From the NCBI GenBank assembly GCA_037441525.1, contig JBBISA010000006.1, positions 39,622 to 103,621 on the forward strand: a DNA stretch of 64,000 nt, read 5' to 3'. The position numbers and the translations under genes are program-made. The notes under the pieces were generated by a model. The model was given only the letters and a program-made list of their open reading frames with translations, was not told the DNA's origin and did not search any database. Below are positions 49,073-58,495 of this stretch, in pieces. The DNA is from SKVR01 sp037441525. Its GTDB lineage: Bacteria; Bacteroidota; Bacteroidia; Bacteroidales; UBA7960. Numbering within the stretch: the stretch's first letter is position 1; each line of letters starts with the position of its first letter.

Positions 49073-49282
49073 TCAGGCTTTTTTTACTTTGCAGGTGCTG
49101 ATTCCCAGTATCCTGTAAAGAGGACAAAAACTCACCAGGCTTGTTAGAACCAGTATTGCCGAAACCACTAAAGCCACAGTGGCAACTGTGCCGGTAAGTA
49201 CCTTAAAATAGGCCAGAATCCCTACGACCAAGGCTATGGCTATTCTCAAGGTTTTGTCAACGTTTCCTACGTTTGCTTTCAT
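49073..49282 (-). CDS. DUF2892-family small membrane protein
   Basis: 69 residues: MKANVGNVDKTLRIAIALVVG is the typical opening of the family, followed by two hydrophobic helices and the ending SFCPLYRILGISTCK with two conserved Cys. The same domain is the membrane part of some rhodanese proteins (YgaP), so a link to sulfur chemistry is possible but unproven. The ATG at 49282 is preferred; an in-frame ATG at 49294 adds four residues. Confidence 0.88.
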   Translation of the reverse strand: MKANVGNVDKTLRIAIALVVGILAYFKVLTGTVATVALVVSAILVLTSLVSFCPLYRILGISTCKVKKA

Positions 49283-49356
49283 TCTTATGTGCATTAAGGT
49301 TTATAAAAGTATTCATGTTGATTAACATTTTATAGGTACCTAATGTTTCATTATAA

Positions 49357-49381
49357 AAGAAAAAAGCTGCCCTTGGCAGCT
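49357..49381 (-). terminator. Terminator after the OmpH-like gene
   Basis: On the - strand AGCTGCC, a 3-nt loop, GGCAGCT and a T run. It is about 32 nt past the stop at 49413. Confidence 0.88.
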
Positions 49382-49412
49382 CTTTATAGTTGTAGTTCCC
49401 ATTAGGGATGTA

Positions 49413-49922
49413 TCAAAGACCCAGTTTGGCTTTCACCTTGACCATAAGATTGTCTGATGGCTCAGAGTGAAGCAAAATGCCGCTGCTTGTATCGAAAACG
49501 TAATTGTAACCATTTTCGCGTGCTACTTCCTGAATAGCAGTCCGCGCAGATTGAATGATTGGGCTGAGTAGCTGATTTTCTTTGTTTGCTATTTCCTGTT
49601 GTGCTGACTCCTGAAATTCCTGGATTCTTTCCTGCAGACTTACAAGTTCCCTCTCTCTGGTTTGTTTGATGAGTTGTGAAAGATTTTGTTGGTTTTCGAG
49701 AAAATCGGTGTATTTGGTTTGAAATTCTCTTTGCAATGCAGTAAAGGTGGTTTCCAGTTCGCGGGCAAACTTCTCAAGTTCCTGCTGGGCGGCTTGTCTG
49801 CCGGGCATTTGACGAAGGAGTTCGCCTGTGTCGATGTGTCCGAATTTGGTCTGTGCATTAACATTGGCATTTAGGCCAAGCAGAATCACCATTAAAAACG
49901 TGATGCGAATGAAATTTTTCAT
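49413..49922 (-). CDS. OmpH/Skp-family periplasmic chaperone
   Basis: 169 residues. Signal peptide (1 to about 23, ending ANVNAQ), a short beta segment KFGHIDTGELLRQMP, a long Gln/Glu-rich helix pair from about residue 45 to 125 that would form the coiled-coil tentacle, and a final strand part (YNYVFDTSSGILLHS). Skp trimers hold unfolded outer-membrane proteins in the periplasm. In many Bacteroidota such genes follow bamA, but here it is alone. Confidence 0.9.
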   Translation of the reverse strand: MKNFIRITFLMVILLGLNANVNAQTKFGHIDTGELLRQMPGRQAAQQELEKFARELETTFTALQREFQTKYTDFLENQQNLSQLIKQTRERELVSLQERIQEFQESAQQEIANKENQLLSPIIQSARTAIQEVARENGYNYVFDTSSGILLHSEPSDNLMVKVKAKLGL

Positions 49923-50025
49923 TGTGGAGATGTTTGAGTTTAATTAATAATCATTTTTGATTTTGCAAACCAGAATTGGTGGCTGAATGCAGTTGCTTTC
50001 AACAACCATGCCTTTTTTTGGGGCA

Positions 50026-50033
50026 CAAAGATA
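50026..50033 (-). promoter_or_regulatory. -7 box for the OmpH-like gene
   Basis: On the - strand TATCTTTG, an exact TAnnTTTG match, with an expected leader of about 97 nt. A TTG on the - strand lies 23 nt further upstream, slightly beyond the usual spacing. Confidence 0.5.
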
Positions 50034-50159
50034 GAAATTAAATGTTACTACCACACCAATTTAACAGCAATTATTAGCAATGTTTTGATTATTAGGAAAT
50101 AACACAATTTCATTGGCAAACGCTGTTGTTTCTGTTTTTGGTATAAAAGACATCAATAA

Positions 50160-52763
50160 TTAGTAATTTTTTTCAGGATAGAGAAATTCCCACCATTGAG
50201 GCTGGTCTTTAAGGTGCCGCTCCCACCAGGCCATAATGGTATAATGCCAATGAATCCTTTTGGAATATGTTGTTATTGAATGGTCTTCTCCCTTTACCAT
50301 TACCAGTTCAACCGGTCGGCCAAGTATTTTTAATGCCGTAAACATCTGGATGCTTTCGCCCGGTGGAACATTCGTATCGCTGTCGCCATGGAGAAGCAAC
50401 AGGGGCGTTTTTATTTTATCGGCATGAAACAACGGACTTTGACCAACGTAAATATCAGGTCTGTTCCAGGGGAAACTGCCTGCAGTTGCTTCGGCACTGT
50501 AGGCGTAGCCCCAATAACCTTCACCCCAATAGCTCGAGATACTGCTTATACCTGCATGCGATATGGCTGCTGCAAAAATATCGGTGCGGGTCATCAGCAA
50601 CATTGTCATGAAACCACCATAAGAAGCCCCTGCACATCCAACCTTTGATGCGTTGGCATAAGGGTGTGCATTCAGAAATTTTCTGGTGCCTTCTATGATT
50701 TCATCGGCAACAGTGATTCCCCAGTTATTTACATGTGCTGCCGAAAACTTTTGTCCAAACCCTATTGCCCCGCTGGGCTGGAGCACAAAAACAAGGTATC
50801 CGTTACCTGCCCATAAATTAAAGGGATATCGTCCGCCAAAGGTTCGTCCAACCGGAGTGGTGCCACCATAGTAATATACGATTACCGGATATTTTAATTC
50901 AGGATTGAAGTCGGGCGGGAAATAAACTCTTCCTTTAATGGTAAGGCCGGTCGTGGTTGTGAAATCCCAGTTTTTTACGTTTCCAAATTCCACATGGGCA
51001 TAATTATCTCTTTCACTGTTATCAATAACCGATTGTTTCATTGTGCGTAAATTCACACTATGAATAGTTGAATAAATGTTGGTATTAGAACCCTGAAAAA
51101 CAGCAACCGGGGCATTGCGGGCAAATTTTACGGATGAAATATAGTCAAAACCCAAATCTACAAGTGAAAATCGCTCACGGCGCAGGTCGTATCGGTAAAC
51201 ACGTTGAAAATCTTCATCAACAGTAAGCATAAAGATTGCATTTTCGGATTTATGCCAGAAAACTGAACTTATGGATGGATTAAAATCGCGGGTAATAGGG
51301 TTGACTTTCTTGGTTGAAAGGTCGAAAAGGTAAGCCTGTGTTTCATAATTGTTAGCAATCATGCCTTCAGGCAAATTCTCGCCCACCCCGCCAAAGGCTG
51401 CTGTTCCGCCGGTTCCAAGCAGATATTTCCCATCCGGCGAAAAAGTTGCCCTTACCGAAATGGGTTCATTAAGCCACAAGGTATCGAGTGTAAGGGTTTC
51501 CAGGTCGAGAAGATAGCTGTTTTGCATGGAAAAGCTCCTTGATTGATAATCGGGGAAGGATTGGTAGAAGGCTATCTTTCGGCTGTCAGGACTTATGTCG
51601 TGCAAATGAGTGGATAAATTGCCATAAGTTAGCCTTTTGTGGAAACCCGATGCCAAATCGAACTGGTACAAAAAATTTCTGTTTCTGAAGCCCGACTGGC
51701 GGTCTTCCATGCTCAAAACCTGACGCATATCTGTGGTGATGCTGCTTCCCTCCTCACGTATGGAGTAAATGATAAATTTTTCGTTGGGAGCCCATTGGTA
51801 CGTCGACAAGTTTTCAATATCATCCATTATGGTTGATAGGGTATTATTGTCGATGTGATGCAGGTAGAGAGTTGATTTTTTTTCCCGTGAAATAATATAG
51901 GAAACGGCATTACTTAGCGGCAACCATTGCAATTGAGAAATTCGTGCATTGCGGAAAGATTGCATTAGTTTCTGGTCGGCAACACGGCGGATTTCTGTCC
52001 AGCTTTCTGACTGGTCACCCGCAGGCAAAGAACGACGATAATTGATTGAATAGTATTTGGCATCAGGTGAAAGCTCTACGCCTGAGGCTTTGGTACCATC
52101 AAGAATATGATTGATGTTTTTACGGTTGGTAGGCGAAAGGGAAAAGGTTAAATCGGTATTGAGAAAAGGTTCTTTAATTTCAAGGTTGGCCATCATTTTC
52201 CAGTCGCGTGGCGCTCCAGCAGGCCTTACAGTTTTTATTAGCAAAAGGTGCTTTCCCGTTTGAAGATTCAAGGCTTTTGTAACTTTTCCCACCATATTAT
52301 CATCGTTTTCGGTGGTGGTTTTGGTCCCTATTATTTCGCCATTGAGCCATACCCTGAGTGCGTGTGGGCTCTTTATTTCAAGGGTGGTACCTATAAATCG
52401 TTCAGTCCTGATATATACAGCCAGATAGGCTATCTGGTAATTGGGTGTAAGGGTATCATTTTCAATAAAAACGTATCCGTTCGCATCAGTGAATGTGTTT
52501 TGCCAGGTCAGTCTTTTCCCTTCGGCCAAGCCAATATTCTTCCCCATTTCGGGGAATACCCCTTGTAACTGAACGTGATTAAACGCCAGAATTTCATTAA
52601 TATCAAATTCTTTCCCCTTTATGTTGGATTGATTTTGAAATACAGGGGCAGGCAAAATGTGCGAAGGGGTGGTCAACCAGTTCGAAATAACCAGTTTATT
52701 GCTGCAATTGGCATAAAAACTAAGTAATAGCAATGCAGAGAGCTGCAAAATCTTTTTTCTCAT
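50160..52763 (-). CDS. Exported S9-family (prolyl oligopeptidase-type) peptidase
   Basis: 867 residues. The signal ends SFYANC, so Cys20 may be lipidated. The middle is a beta-propeller-like region with repeated TolB/DPP-type blades (SPDGKYLLGTGG, WAPNEKFIIYSIREEG). The C-terminal alpha/beta hydrolase has the catalytic triad S714 (GASYGGF), D796 (HGDSDTNVP) and H828 (GEDHS). The N-terminal 150 residues include a sugar-binding-like fold (LRVWLNGEIIGTK), which is unusual for the family. It would cleave peptides in the periplasm or at the outer membrane. Confidence 0.92.
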   Translation of the reverse strand: MRKKILQLSALLLLSFYANCSNKLVISNWLTTPSHILPAPVFQNQSNIKGKEFDINEILAFNHVQLQGVFPEMGKNIGLAEGKRLTWQNTFTDANGYVFIENDTLTPNYQIAYLAVYIRTERFIGTTLEIKSPHALRVWLNGEIIGTKTTTENDDNMVGKVTKALNLQTGKHLLLIKTVRPAGAPRDWKMMANLEIKEPFLNTDLTFSLSPTNRKNINHILDGTKASGVELSPDAKYYSINYRRSLPAGDQSESWTEIRRVADQKLMQSFRNARISQLQWLPLSNAVSYIISREKKSTLYLHHIDNNTLSTIMDDIENLSTYQWAPNEKFIIYSIREEGSSITTDMRQVLSMEDRQSGFRNRNFLYQFDLASGFHKRLTYGNLSTHLHDISPDSRKIAFYQSFPDYQSRSFSMQNSYLLDLETLTLDTLWLNEPISVRATFSPDGKYLLGTGGTAAFGGVGENLPEGMIANNYETQAYLFDLSTKKVNPITRDFNPSISSVFWHKSENAIFMLTVDEDFQRVYRYDLRRERFSLVDLGFDYISSVKFARNAPVAVFQGSNTNIYSTIHSVNLRTMKQSVIDNSERDNYAHVEFGNVKNWDFTTTTGLTIKGRVYFPPDFNPELKYPVIVYYYGGTTPVGRTFGGRYPFNLWAGNGYLVFVLQPSGAIGFGQKFSAAHVNNWGITVADEIIEGTRKFLNAHPYANASKVGCAGASYGGFMTMLLMTRTDIFAAAISHAGISSISSYWGEGYWGYAYSAEATAGSFPWNRPDIYVGQSPLFHADKIKTPLLLLHGDSDTNVPPGESIQMFTALKILGRPVELVMVKGEDHSITTYSKRIHWHYTIMAWWERHLKDQPQWWEFLYPEKNY

Positions 52764-52856
52764 AAGTCGGATAATTATAATGTTGTTTTCCTGGCCATAA
52801 AATTATGTTTTTTGGCTATATCAGGAGGGTAAAATATCTATAAGCAGAAATATTGC

Positions 52857-52864
52857 TAATTTTG
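52857..52864 (+). promoter_or_regulatory. Possible -7 box for glyA
   Basis: TAATTTTG, exact TAnnTTTG, about 141 nt before the glyA ATG. No -33 element at the proper distance, so tentative. Confidence 0.4.
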
Positions 52865-53004
52865 CCGGGCTTTCGATGGTTGTTGCCTGGTTTGGTGAAT
52901 TTTTTTGCCAGTGCAAAGTTTTACAGATGCGACATCCAGCCACATCAATTTTACTTTTTCAGGAAATGGCTACATTGCCGGAAATGATTTAAACCAGTAT
53001 ATTT

Positions 53005-54285
53005 ATGAAAAGAGACCAGAGAATTTTTGACCTGATTGAACAGGAAAAACAACGCCAATTGCATGGTGTGGAACTTATCGCTTCCGAGAATTTTGTTTCG
53101 GAACAGGTATTGGAAGCCATGGGAAGTGTGTTAACCAACAAATATGCTGAGGGCTATCCAGGGAAGCGATATTATGGCGGATGCCAGATAGTTGACCAAA
53201 CCGAACAACTGGCCATAGACCGTATTAAGGAATTATTTGGGGCCGAATGGGCCAACGTGCAACCACATAGCGGTGCACAGGCAAATGCAGCAGTTTTTCT
53301 GGCTTGTTTACAACCCGGCGATACTTTTATGGGGCTCGATTTGAGCCACGGTGGGCACCTGTCGCATGGCGCCCCGGTAAACCTTTCAGGTATTCTTTAC
53401 AGGCCGGTAGCTTATACCGTAAAAGAGAACGACCAGCTAATCGATTACGATATCATGGAACAGGTTGCCCTGAAAGAAAAACCTAAACTCATTATTGCAG
53501 GCGCTTCAGCTTATCCCCGCGACTGGGATTTTGCCCGTATGCGCCAGATTGCCGATAAAATTGGCGCTATTCTTATGGCCGATATTGCCCACCCGGCTGG
53601 GCTAATAGCAGCAAAACTTCTGAATGACCCACTCCCATATTGCCATATCGTAACTACAACCACCCATAAAACCCTGCGTGGGCCAAGAGGGGGGCTTATT
53701 ATGATAGGCAAGGACTTTGAAAACCCATGGGGTCAAAAAACACCTAAAGGCGAAATAAAAATGATGTCGCAAATTCTCGACTCTGCCGTATTCCCCGGAA
53801 CACAAGGCGGTCCGTTGGAGCATGTAATTGCAGCCAAAGCAGTGGCTTTTGGTGAAGCATTACAGCCATCCTTCCGCGATTATGGCATTCAGGTTATGAA
53901 AAATGCTCAGGCAATGGCACAAGCCTTTGTTGCGAAAGGTTATCATGTAACCACCCGCGGTACCGATAATCACTTGATGCTTATCGACCTGCGTTCGAAA
54001 TTTCCTGATATTCATGGTAAAAAGGCTGAAAATACCCTGGGCCTTGCCGATATTACCATCAACAAAAATATGGTTCCATTCGATAGCAGGTCGCCTTTCC
54101 AGACTTCAGGTATCCGCATTGGTACTCCCGCAGTAACTACCCGCGGTTTGAAAGAGGTACATGTGGTTCAGATTGTCGATTTTATTGATGAAGTAATTTC
54201 TAACATCGATAACGAACAGGTTATAGGAAAGGTTCGTAAAAATGTAAACGACCTGATGGGGCAGTTTCCATTGTTTGGTTGGTAG
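53005..54285 (+). CDS. glyA: Serine hydroxymethyltransferase
   Basis: 426-residue PLP enzyme that interconverts serine and glycine with tetrahydrofolate, the main source of one-carbon units. The N-terminal ELIASENFVS and NKYAEGYPGKRYYGGC motifs are present, and PLP binds to K222 in TTTTHKTLRGPRGG. Length and motifs are normal. It stands alone, with its own terminator. Confidence 0.97.
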   Translation: MKRDQRIFDLIEQEKQRQLHGVELIASENFVSEQVLEAMGSVLTNKYAEGYPGKRYYGGCQIVDQTEQLAIDRIKELFGAEWANVQPHSGAQANAAVFLACLQPGDTFMGLDLSHGGHLSHGAPVNLSGILYRPVAYTVKENDQLIDYDIMEQVALKEKPKLIIAGASAYPRDWDFARMRQIADKIGAILMADIAHPAGLIAAKLLNDPLPYCHIVTTTTHKTLRGPRGGLIMIGKDFENPWGQKTPKGEIKMMSQILDSAVFPGTQGGPLEHVIAAKAVAFGEALQPSFRDYGIQVMKNAQAMAQAFVAKGYHVTTRGTDNHLMLIDLRSKFPDIHGKKAENTLGLADITINKNMVPFDSRSPFQTSGIRIGTPAVTTRGLKEVHVVQIVDFIDEVISNIDNEQVIGKVRKNVNDLMGQFPLFGW

Positions 54286-54317
54286 TATCCAAATTTTTTC
54301 GTTTATAAACAATTAAT

Positions 54318-54346
54318 AAGGGCTTTGCGGTTGCAGAGCCTTTTTT
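54318..54346 (+). terminator. Terminator after glyA
   Basis: An 11-bp stem (54318-54328 with 54333-54343, two G-T wobbles), loop GGTT, then T run. Confidence 0.88.
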
Positions 54347-54475
54347 AATTTGTTTTGTATCGTTTTGCTCAACAAAATAATACAGAGTATTACCCAAATT
54401 TATACTAACGAAATTTTCTGGTTCGGCAGGTTTCTGGATTGTATTTGAATATAAATGGATAAATTATCCTGGATT

Positions 54476-54505
54476 AGTCATTAGGAATGTAATGAACTAA
54501 TGACT
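54476..54505. repeat. Inverted repeat, possible operator
   Basis: AGTCATTAG (54476-54484) and CTAATGACT (54497-54505) are exact reverse complements separated by 12 nt. No T run follows, so an operator or RNA hairpin is more likely than a terminator. Confidence 0.45.
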
Positions 54506-54684
54506 TAGCCGGGTTTAATATCAAAAAAAATACATTTCAATTGGATAATTTCAAAATAAATAGCATTTTTACATGCAAATGCAACCAAGTAATTCAGAAA
54601 CGAGCATAATTCGTTCATTGCAAACAAGGGTGAGAATATTCATTATGCGGGTTCCATTCGACTCTAAAAACAAATCATTAACGG

Positions 54685-55176
54685 ATGAAAACAATTTACA
54701 TCGTCCGGCACGGAAAATCGTCGTGGGAAGATATGAATCTGCAGGACTATGAACGCCCACTCATAGAAAAGGGGATAAAGCGCACCCGCAAGGTAGCCCG
54801 GTTCCTGGCTGAGAAAAAGATTGTTCCCGGAGTAATCATCTCCAGTCATGCGGTAAGAGCTCACGAAACCGCCAAAATAATTGCCGGGAAAATTGGCTAT
54901 CAAAAGGGAAGAATTGAGATTAACGAAAATCTCTATTTTTCAGGGCAAGATGCGATAGAAAGCATTCTTTTTGGGTTAGATGAAAAAATTGAAAGTGCCA
55001 TGATTGTGGGGCATAATCCCGATATGACCAATTTTGCCAATCTTTTCTTGTCGCATCAGATTGATTACCTGCCAACTACTGGAGTTGTTTGCGTGGAGTT
55101 TGATACCAATGAATGGACAAATATTTTCATGGCGCCGAGAAAAATTCCATTTATTGTTATACCTAAGAAACTATAA
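54685..55176 (+). CDS. SixA-like histidine phosphatase
   Basis: 163 residues of the histidine phosphatase (phosphoglycerate-mutase-like) superfamily. The catalytic RHG is in IYIVRHGKSSW, with ISSHAVRAHETA and the second catalytic His in IVGHNPDMTNF. The short form resembles SixA, which in E. coli dephosphorylates phosphohistidine on a phosphotransfer protein. The true substrate here is unknown. It lies upstream of ppk1, which is suggestive of phosphate metabolism. Confidence 0.88.
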   Translation: MKTIYIVRHGKSSWEDMNLQDYERPLIEKGIKRTRKVARFLAEKKIVPGVIISSHAVRAHETAKIIAGKIGYQKGRIEINENLYFSGQDAIESILFGLDEKIESAMIVGHNPDMTNFANLFLSHQIDYLPTTGVVCVEFDTNEWTNIFMAPRKIPFIVIPKKL

Positions 55177-55190
55177 AACATAACCTTACT

Positions 55191-55198
55191 TACCTTTG
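55191..55198 (+). promoter_or_regulatory. -7 box for ppk1-ppx
   Basis: TACCTTTG is an exact TAnnTTTG match, 14 nt after the phosphatase stop. The leader to the ppk1 ATG would be about 115 nt. Confidence 0.5.
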
Positions 55199-55320
55199 TA
55201 CCCGGTCGGGAAATGGTTAAAATTTCTCTTTCCCGGGAACCGCTTAGTTTTTACACCATGTAATTAAATTGAATTTTCCGGAATGTCCGGTAAATGTTAA
55301 CTACTTATTGTCAGAATTTT

Positions 55321-57390
55321 ATGGCAAAAATAAATCTTATAAACCGGGAGTTAAGCTGGCTGTCGTTCAACGAGCGGGTGCTCCAGGAAGCAGCCGATCC
55401 CCGTGTTCCTCTTATTGAACGATTGCGATTTCTGGGTATATTCTCCAATAACCTTGATGAATTTTTCAGAATAAGGGTGGCAACCTGGCGAAGGCTCGCC
55501 GATATTCCTGATTCAGGAAACACCATCAAAGATTCGCCCCTAAGAATTCTGAATAAAATCAATAAAACCGATCATGCATTACAGGAGAGATTTGCCTCAA
55601 TATATAAAGAAATACTGGCAGAACTTGGGAAAGAGAATATTTTCATCATTGATGAGCAACAATTAACAGATGAGCAGGGTGCTTATGTAAGGCAATATTT
55701 CAGGGAACAAGTCAGGGCTACCTTATTTCCCATCATGATGAAGAACTTTAAAAAGGCTACATCTTTAAAAGATAAATCGATTTATCTGGCAGTACAGTTG
55801 CGAAGAAAAGACCGAAGCATCAAGGACAACCATGCGCTAATCAAGGTGCCAACATCCATACTATCGCGCTTTCTTATTTTACCCAAAAAGGATGATAAGA
55901 ATTATATCATCCTGCTTGATGATGTGATTCGTTACAACCTGGCCGATATATTTTCAATTTTCGATTACGACGATTTTGAAGCCTTTACCATTAAAGTAAC
56001 CCGCGATGCAGAGGTTGAAATCGATAACGATGTTACTAAAAGCCTTATGGTAAGGATGAGTGAAAGCCTTAAACAACGCAGAAAAGGTCGTCCGGTAAGG
56101 TTTGTTTATGATGGTGCCATGCCACCCCAGATATTGAGGATGGTAATGGATGCCATCAAGATTTCAGGAAAAGATAATGTGGTTAAAGGAGGACGTTATC
56201 ACAATTTCAAGGATTTCATGAAGTTTCCCAATGTTGGTGGCCCCCATCTTGAATACGTTCAAGCTCCTCCCTTACCTCATAAGGACCTGGCCGGAAGCAA
56301 AAGTATCCTGGCTGCCATTCGCGAAAAGGATATCATGCTAAGTTTTCCGTACCAGTCGTTTCAGTATATTATCGATCTTTTGCGCGAGGCATCTATCGAC
56401 CCAAAAGTAACAGCAGTAAAAATGACCCTTTACCGGGTAGCCAAAGATTCAAGGGTGGTGAATGCTTTAGTAAATGCCGCCAGAAACGGTAAGTCGGTTA
56501 CTGTGTATCTCGAACTTCAGGCACGATTCGATGAACAGGCAAATATCTATTGGTCAGAAAAACTGCAGGAGGAAGGGGTAAATGTAATTCACGGGGTTGC
56601 CGGCCTAAAGGTTCACTCCAAACTTATCCTTGTTGAAAGAAAGGAGGGACGTAAAACTGTGCTTTATGCAAACATTGGTACGGGCAATTTCAATGAAACC
56701 ACCAGTCGTATCTATGTTGATACGAGTTTACTCACTGCAAACCAGAAAATTGCGTCCGAAGTAGAACAGGTTTTCAGTATGTTCGAAAAAACCTATCTTT
56801 TGCCTGTTACCTTCCGCAACCTTATTGTTTCACCCTTTCGGACCCGCAATTTATTGACCCAGCTTATCAATAACGAAATTACCAATGCAAAAGCAGGCAA
56901 ACCAGCAGCTGTTACCATGAAACTTAACTCACTGGTGGATGAAGCCCTGGCAAAAAAAATATATACTGCTGCCAAAGCAGGGGTTAAGTTCCGGCTAATC
57001 ATCAGGGGTATTTGTGTTATTGTTCCGGGTGCAAGGGGGGTTAGTGAAAATATTGAAGCCGTTAGTATAGTTGATCGTTATCTCGAACACTCACGAATTT
57101 TTGTTTTTCATAACAATGGCAATCCCAAATATTACATTGCCTCTTTCGATTTGATGTCGCGCAACCTGGACAATCGTATCGAAGTTGGTGCACCCATTCT
57201 TGACGAAAACCTGAAAAAGGATATCCAAACCATTCTCGATATGCAATGGAGCGACAATGTGAAGGCCCGCATGTTAGGGGCAAGCGACCTCAATCAGTAT
57301 AAAAATGTGGATAGTGATTCTTTTGTATTTCGCTCACAATCTGAAATATACAAATATTTTAGGGATAAATATTACCAACACGAACAATAG
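55321..57390 (+). CDS. ppk1: Polyphosphate kinase 1
   Basis: 689-residue enzyme that makes polyphosphate from ATP and can run in reverse. The N-terminal domain opens with INRELSWLSFNERVLQEA. The two active-site His residues sit in the PLD-like domains: H432 (LKVHSKLILVE), the expected phosphorylated residue, and H590 (LEHSRIFVF), close to positions 435 and 592 of the E. coli enzyme. ATG 55321 fits the family start; an in-frame ATG at 55294 adds nine atypical residues. ppx follows after 2 nt. Confidence 0.96.
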   Translation: MAKINLINRELSWLSFNERVLQEAADPRVPLIERLRFLGIFSNNLDEFFRIRVATWRRLADIPDSGNTIKDSPLRILNKINKTDHALQERFASIYKEILAELGKENIFIIDEQQLTDEQGAYVRQYFREQVRATLFPIMMKNFKKATSLKDKSIYLAVQLRRKDRSIKDNHALIKVPTSILSRFLILPKKDDKNYIILLDDVIRYNLADIFSIFDYDDFEAFTIKVTRDAEVEIDNDVTKSLMVRMSESLKQRRKGRPVRFVYDGAMPPQILRMVMDAIKISGKDNVVKGGRYHNFKDFMKFPNVGGPHLEYVQAPPLPHKDLAGSKSILAAIREKDIMLSFPYQSFQYIIDLLREASIDPKVTAVKMTLYRVAKDSRVVNALVNAARNGKSVTVYLELQARFDEQANIYWSEKLQEEGVNVIHGVAGLKVHSKLILVERKEGRKTVLYANIGTGNFNETTSRIYVDTSLLTANQKIASEVEQVFSMFEKTYLLPVTFRNLIVSPFRTRNLLTQLINNEITNAKAGKPAAVTMKLNSLVDEALAKKIYTAAKAGVKFRLIIRGICVIVPGARGVSENIEAVSIVDRYLEHSRIFVFHNNGNPKYYIASFDLMSRNLDNRIEVGAPILDENLKKDIQTILDMQWSDNVKARMLGASDLNQYKNVDSDSFVFRSQSEIYKYFRDKYYQHEQ

Positions 57391-57392
57391 AG

Positions 57393-58292
57393 ATGTTACT
57401 GGGTGCTATTGATATTGGCTCAAATGCTGTGAGGTTGTTTTTCTCCAATGTTTTTGAGAGAGACAACCTGATAATAGTCGAAAAGGCATCGTTAATGCGG
57501 ATACCGCTGAGGTTGGGCGATGATGTTTTTATCAGAAAGGAAGTTTCAGAAGCAAAGATAAAAAAGCTTGTGAAAACCATGAAGGCTTTCAGGTTGCTGA
57601 TTGATGTAACTGAGCCTGTTGCCTGGCGGGCTTGTGCAACATCGGCCATGAGGGAAGCCAAAAACAAAGAACTTGTAATTAAACGGGTTGCTGATGAGGC
57701 TGGGATAAAAATTCAGATAATTGATGGTGTAGAAGAGGCTCAACTGGTAAGCGCCGTGCAGAACCTGGCCAATGCATCTAAATACAAATACTCACTTTAT
57801 ATCGATGTTGGCGGCGGAAGCACCGAAATATCTATAATTTCCCGCAAAAAACTTATTGCTTCCACTTCATTCAAAATCGGAACGGTGCGCATGTTGAGTG
57901 AAAAGGTGAAAGAATCGGAGTGGGTGAAAATGGACCTTTGGCTCGAAAAATTCAAGGAAACATTTCACGAAATGCTTTTCGTTGGAGCAGGAGGTAATAT
58001 TAATAAAATAGCGAAGCTCTATGGGCGGGTCCCAGACCAAACCCTGCCATTCAATAATCTTGAGTATGCCCTGAGTCATTTACAGAAATTTACCATGCAG
58101 GAAAGAATGGATGTTATGGGCCTGCGCCCCGACCGGGCAGATGTAATTATTCCTGCAGCCCAGATATTCCATTTTATCATGAGAAAAACCGGAGCGAAAA
58201 TTCTTTTGGTGCCAAAAATCGGCCTAAGCGATGGTATTGTTTGCGTTTTGTATAATGAATTGACCAAAAACGGTAAACCCAACAAAAAATAA
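57393..58292 (+). CDS. ppx: Ppx/GppA-family exopolyphosphatase
   Basis: 299 residues with the actin-like ASKHA fold: phosphate loops AIDIGSNAVRLFF at the N-terminus and YIDVGGGSTEISII near residue 133. It has only the short two-domain form, without the HD domain of the long E. coli Ppx. The family removes terminal phosphate from polyphosphate or from pppGpp. The 2-nt gap after ppk1 shows one operon for synthesis and breakdown of polyphosphate. Confidence 0.92.
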   Translation: MLLGAIDIGSNAVRLFFSNVFERDNLIIVEKASLMRIPLRLGDDVFIRKEVSEAKIKKLVKTMKAFRLLIDVTEPVAWRACATSAMREAKNKELVIKRVADEAGIKIQIIDGVEEAQLVSAVQNLANASKYKYSLYIDVGGGSTEISIISRKKLIASTSFKIGTVRMLSEKVKESEWVKMDLWLEKFKETFHEMLFVGAGGNINKIAKLYGRVPDQTLPFNNLEYALSHLQKFTMQERMDVMGLRPDRADVIIPAAQIFHFIMRKTGAKILLVPKIGLSDGIVCVLYNELTKNGKPNKK

Positions 58293-58341
58293 CACTTAAA
58301 ACTTTGCTCCCTCTTCAATCAACGACTATGTTCATTTGTTT

Positions 58342-58349
58342 TAACTTTG
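58342..58349 (+). promoter_or_regulatory. Possible -7 box for the RelA/SpoT gene
   Basis: TAACTTTG is an exact TAnnTTTG match 147 nt before the GTG start; no -33 element seen. Confidence 0.4.
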
Positions 58350-58495
58350 TGTAAACAAAAATGCTTACACCACTGTAATAGTAAAACAAGAATACGGCAA
58401 ATATTTGTATTCTATTTTTCATTAAAAACAATGAATAATCAGGGTTAAATTTTGCATTAATAAGAATCACCATCAATATCTTAACAAGACTGGCC

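Larger units (their letters stand above)
54286..54684. other. Intergenic region glyA to histidine phosphatase
   Basis: 399 nt with the glyA terminator, then AT-rich sequence holding a 9-bp inverted repeat (54476-54505). No gene is credible here and I found no full -7 consensus for the downstream gene. Confidence 0.55.
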
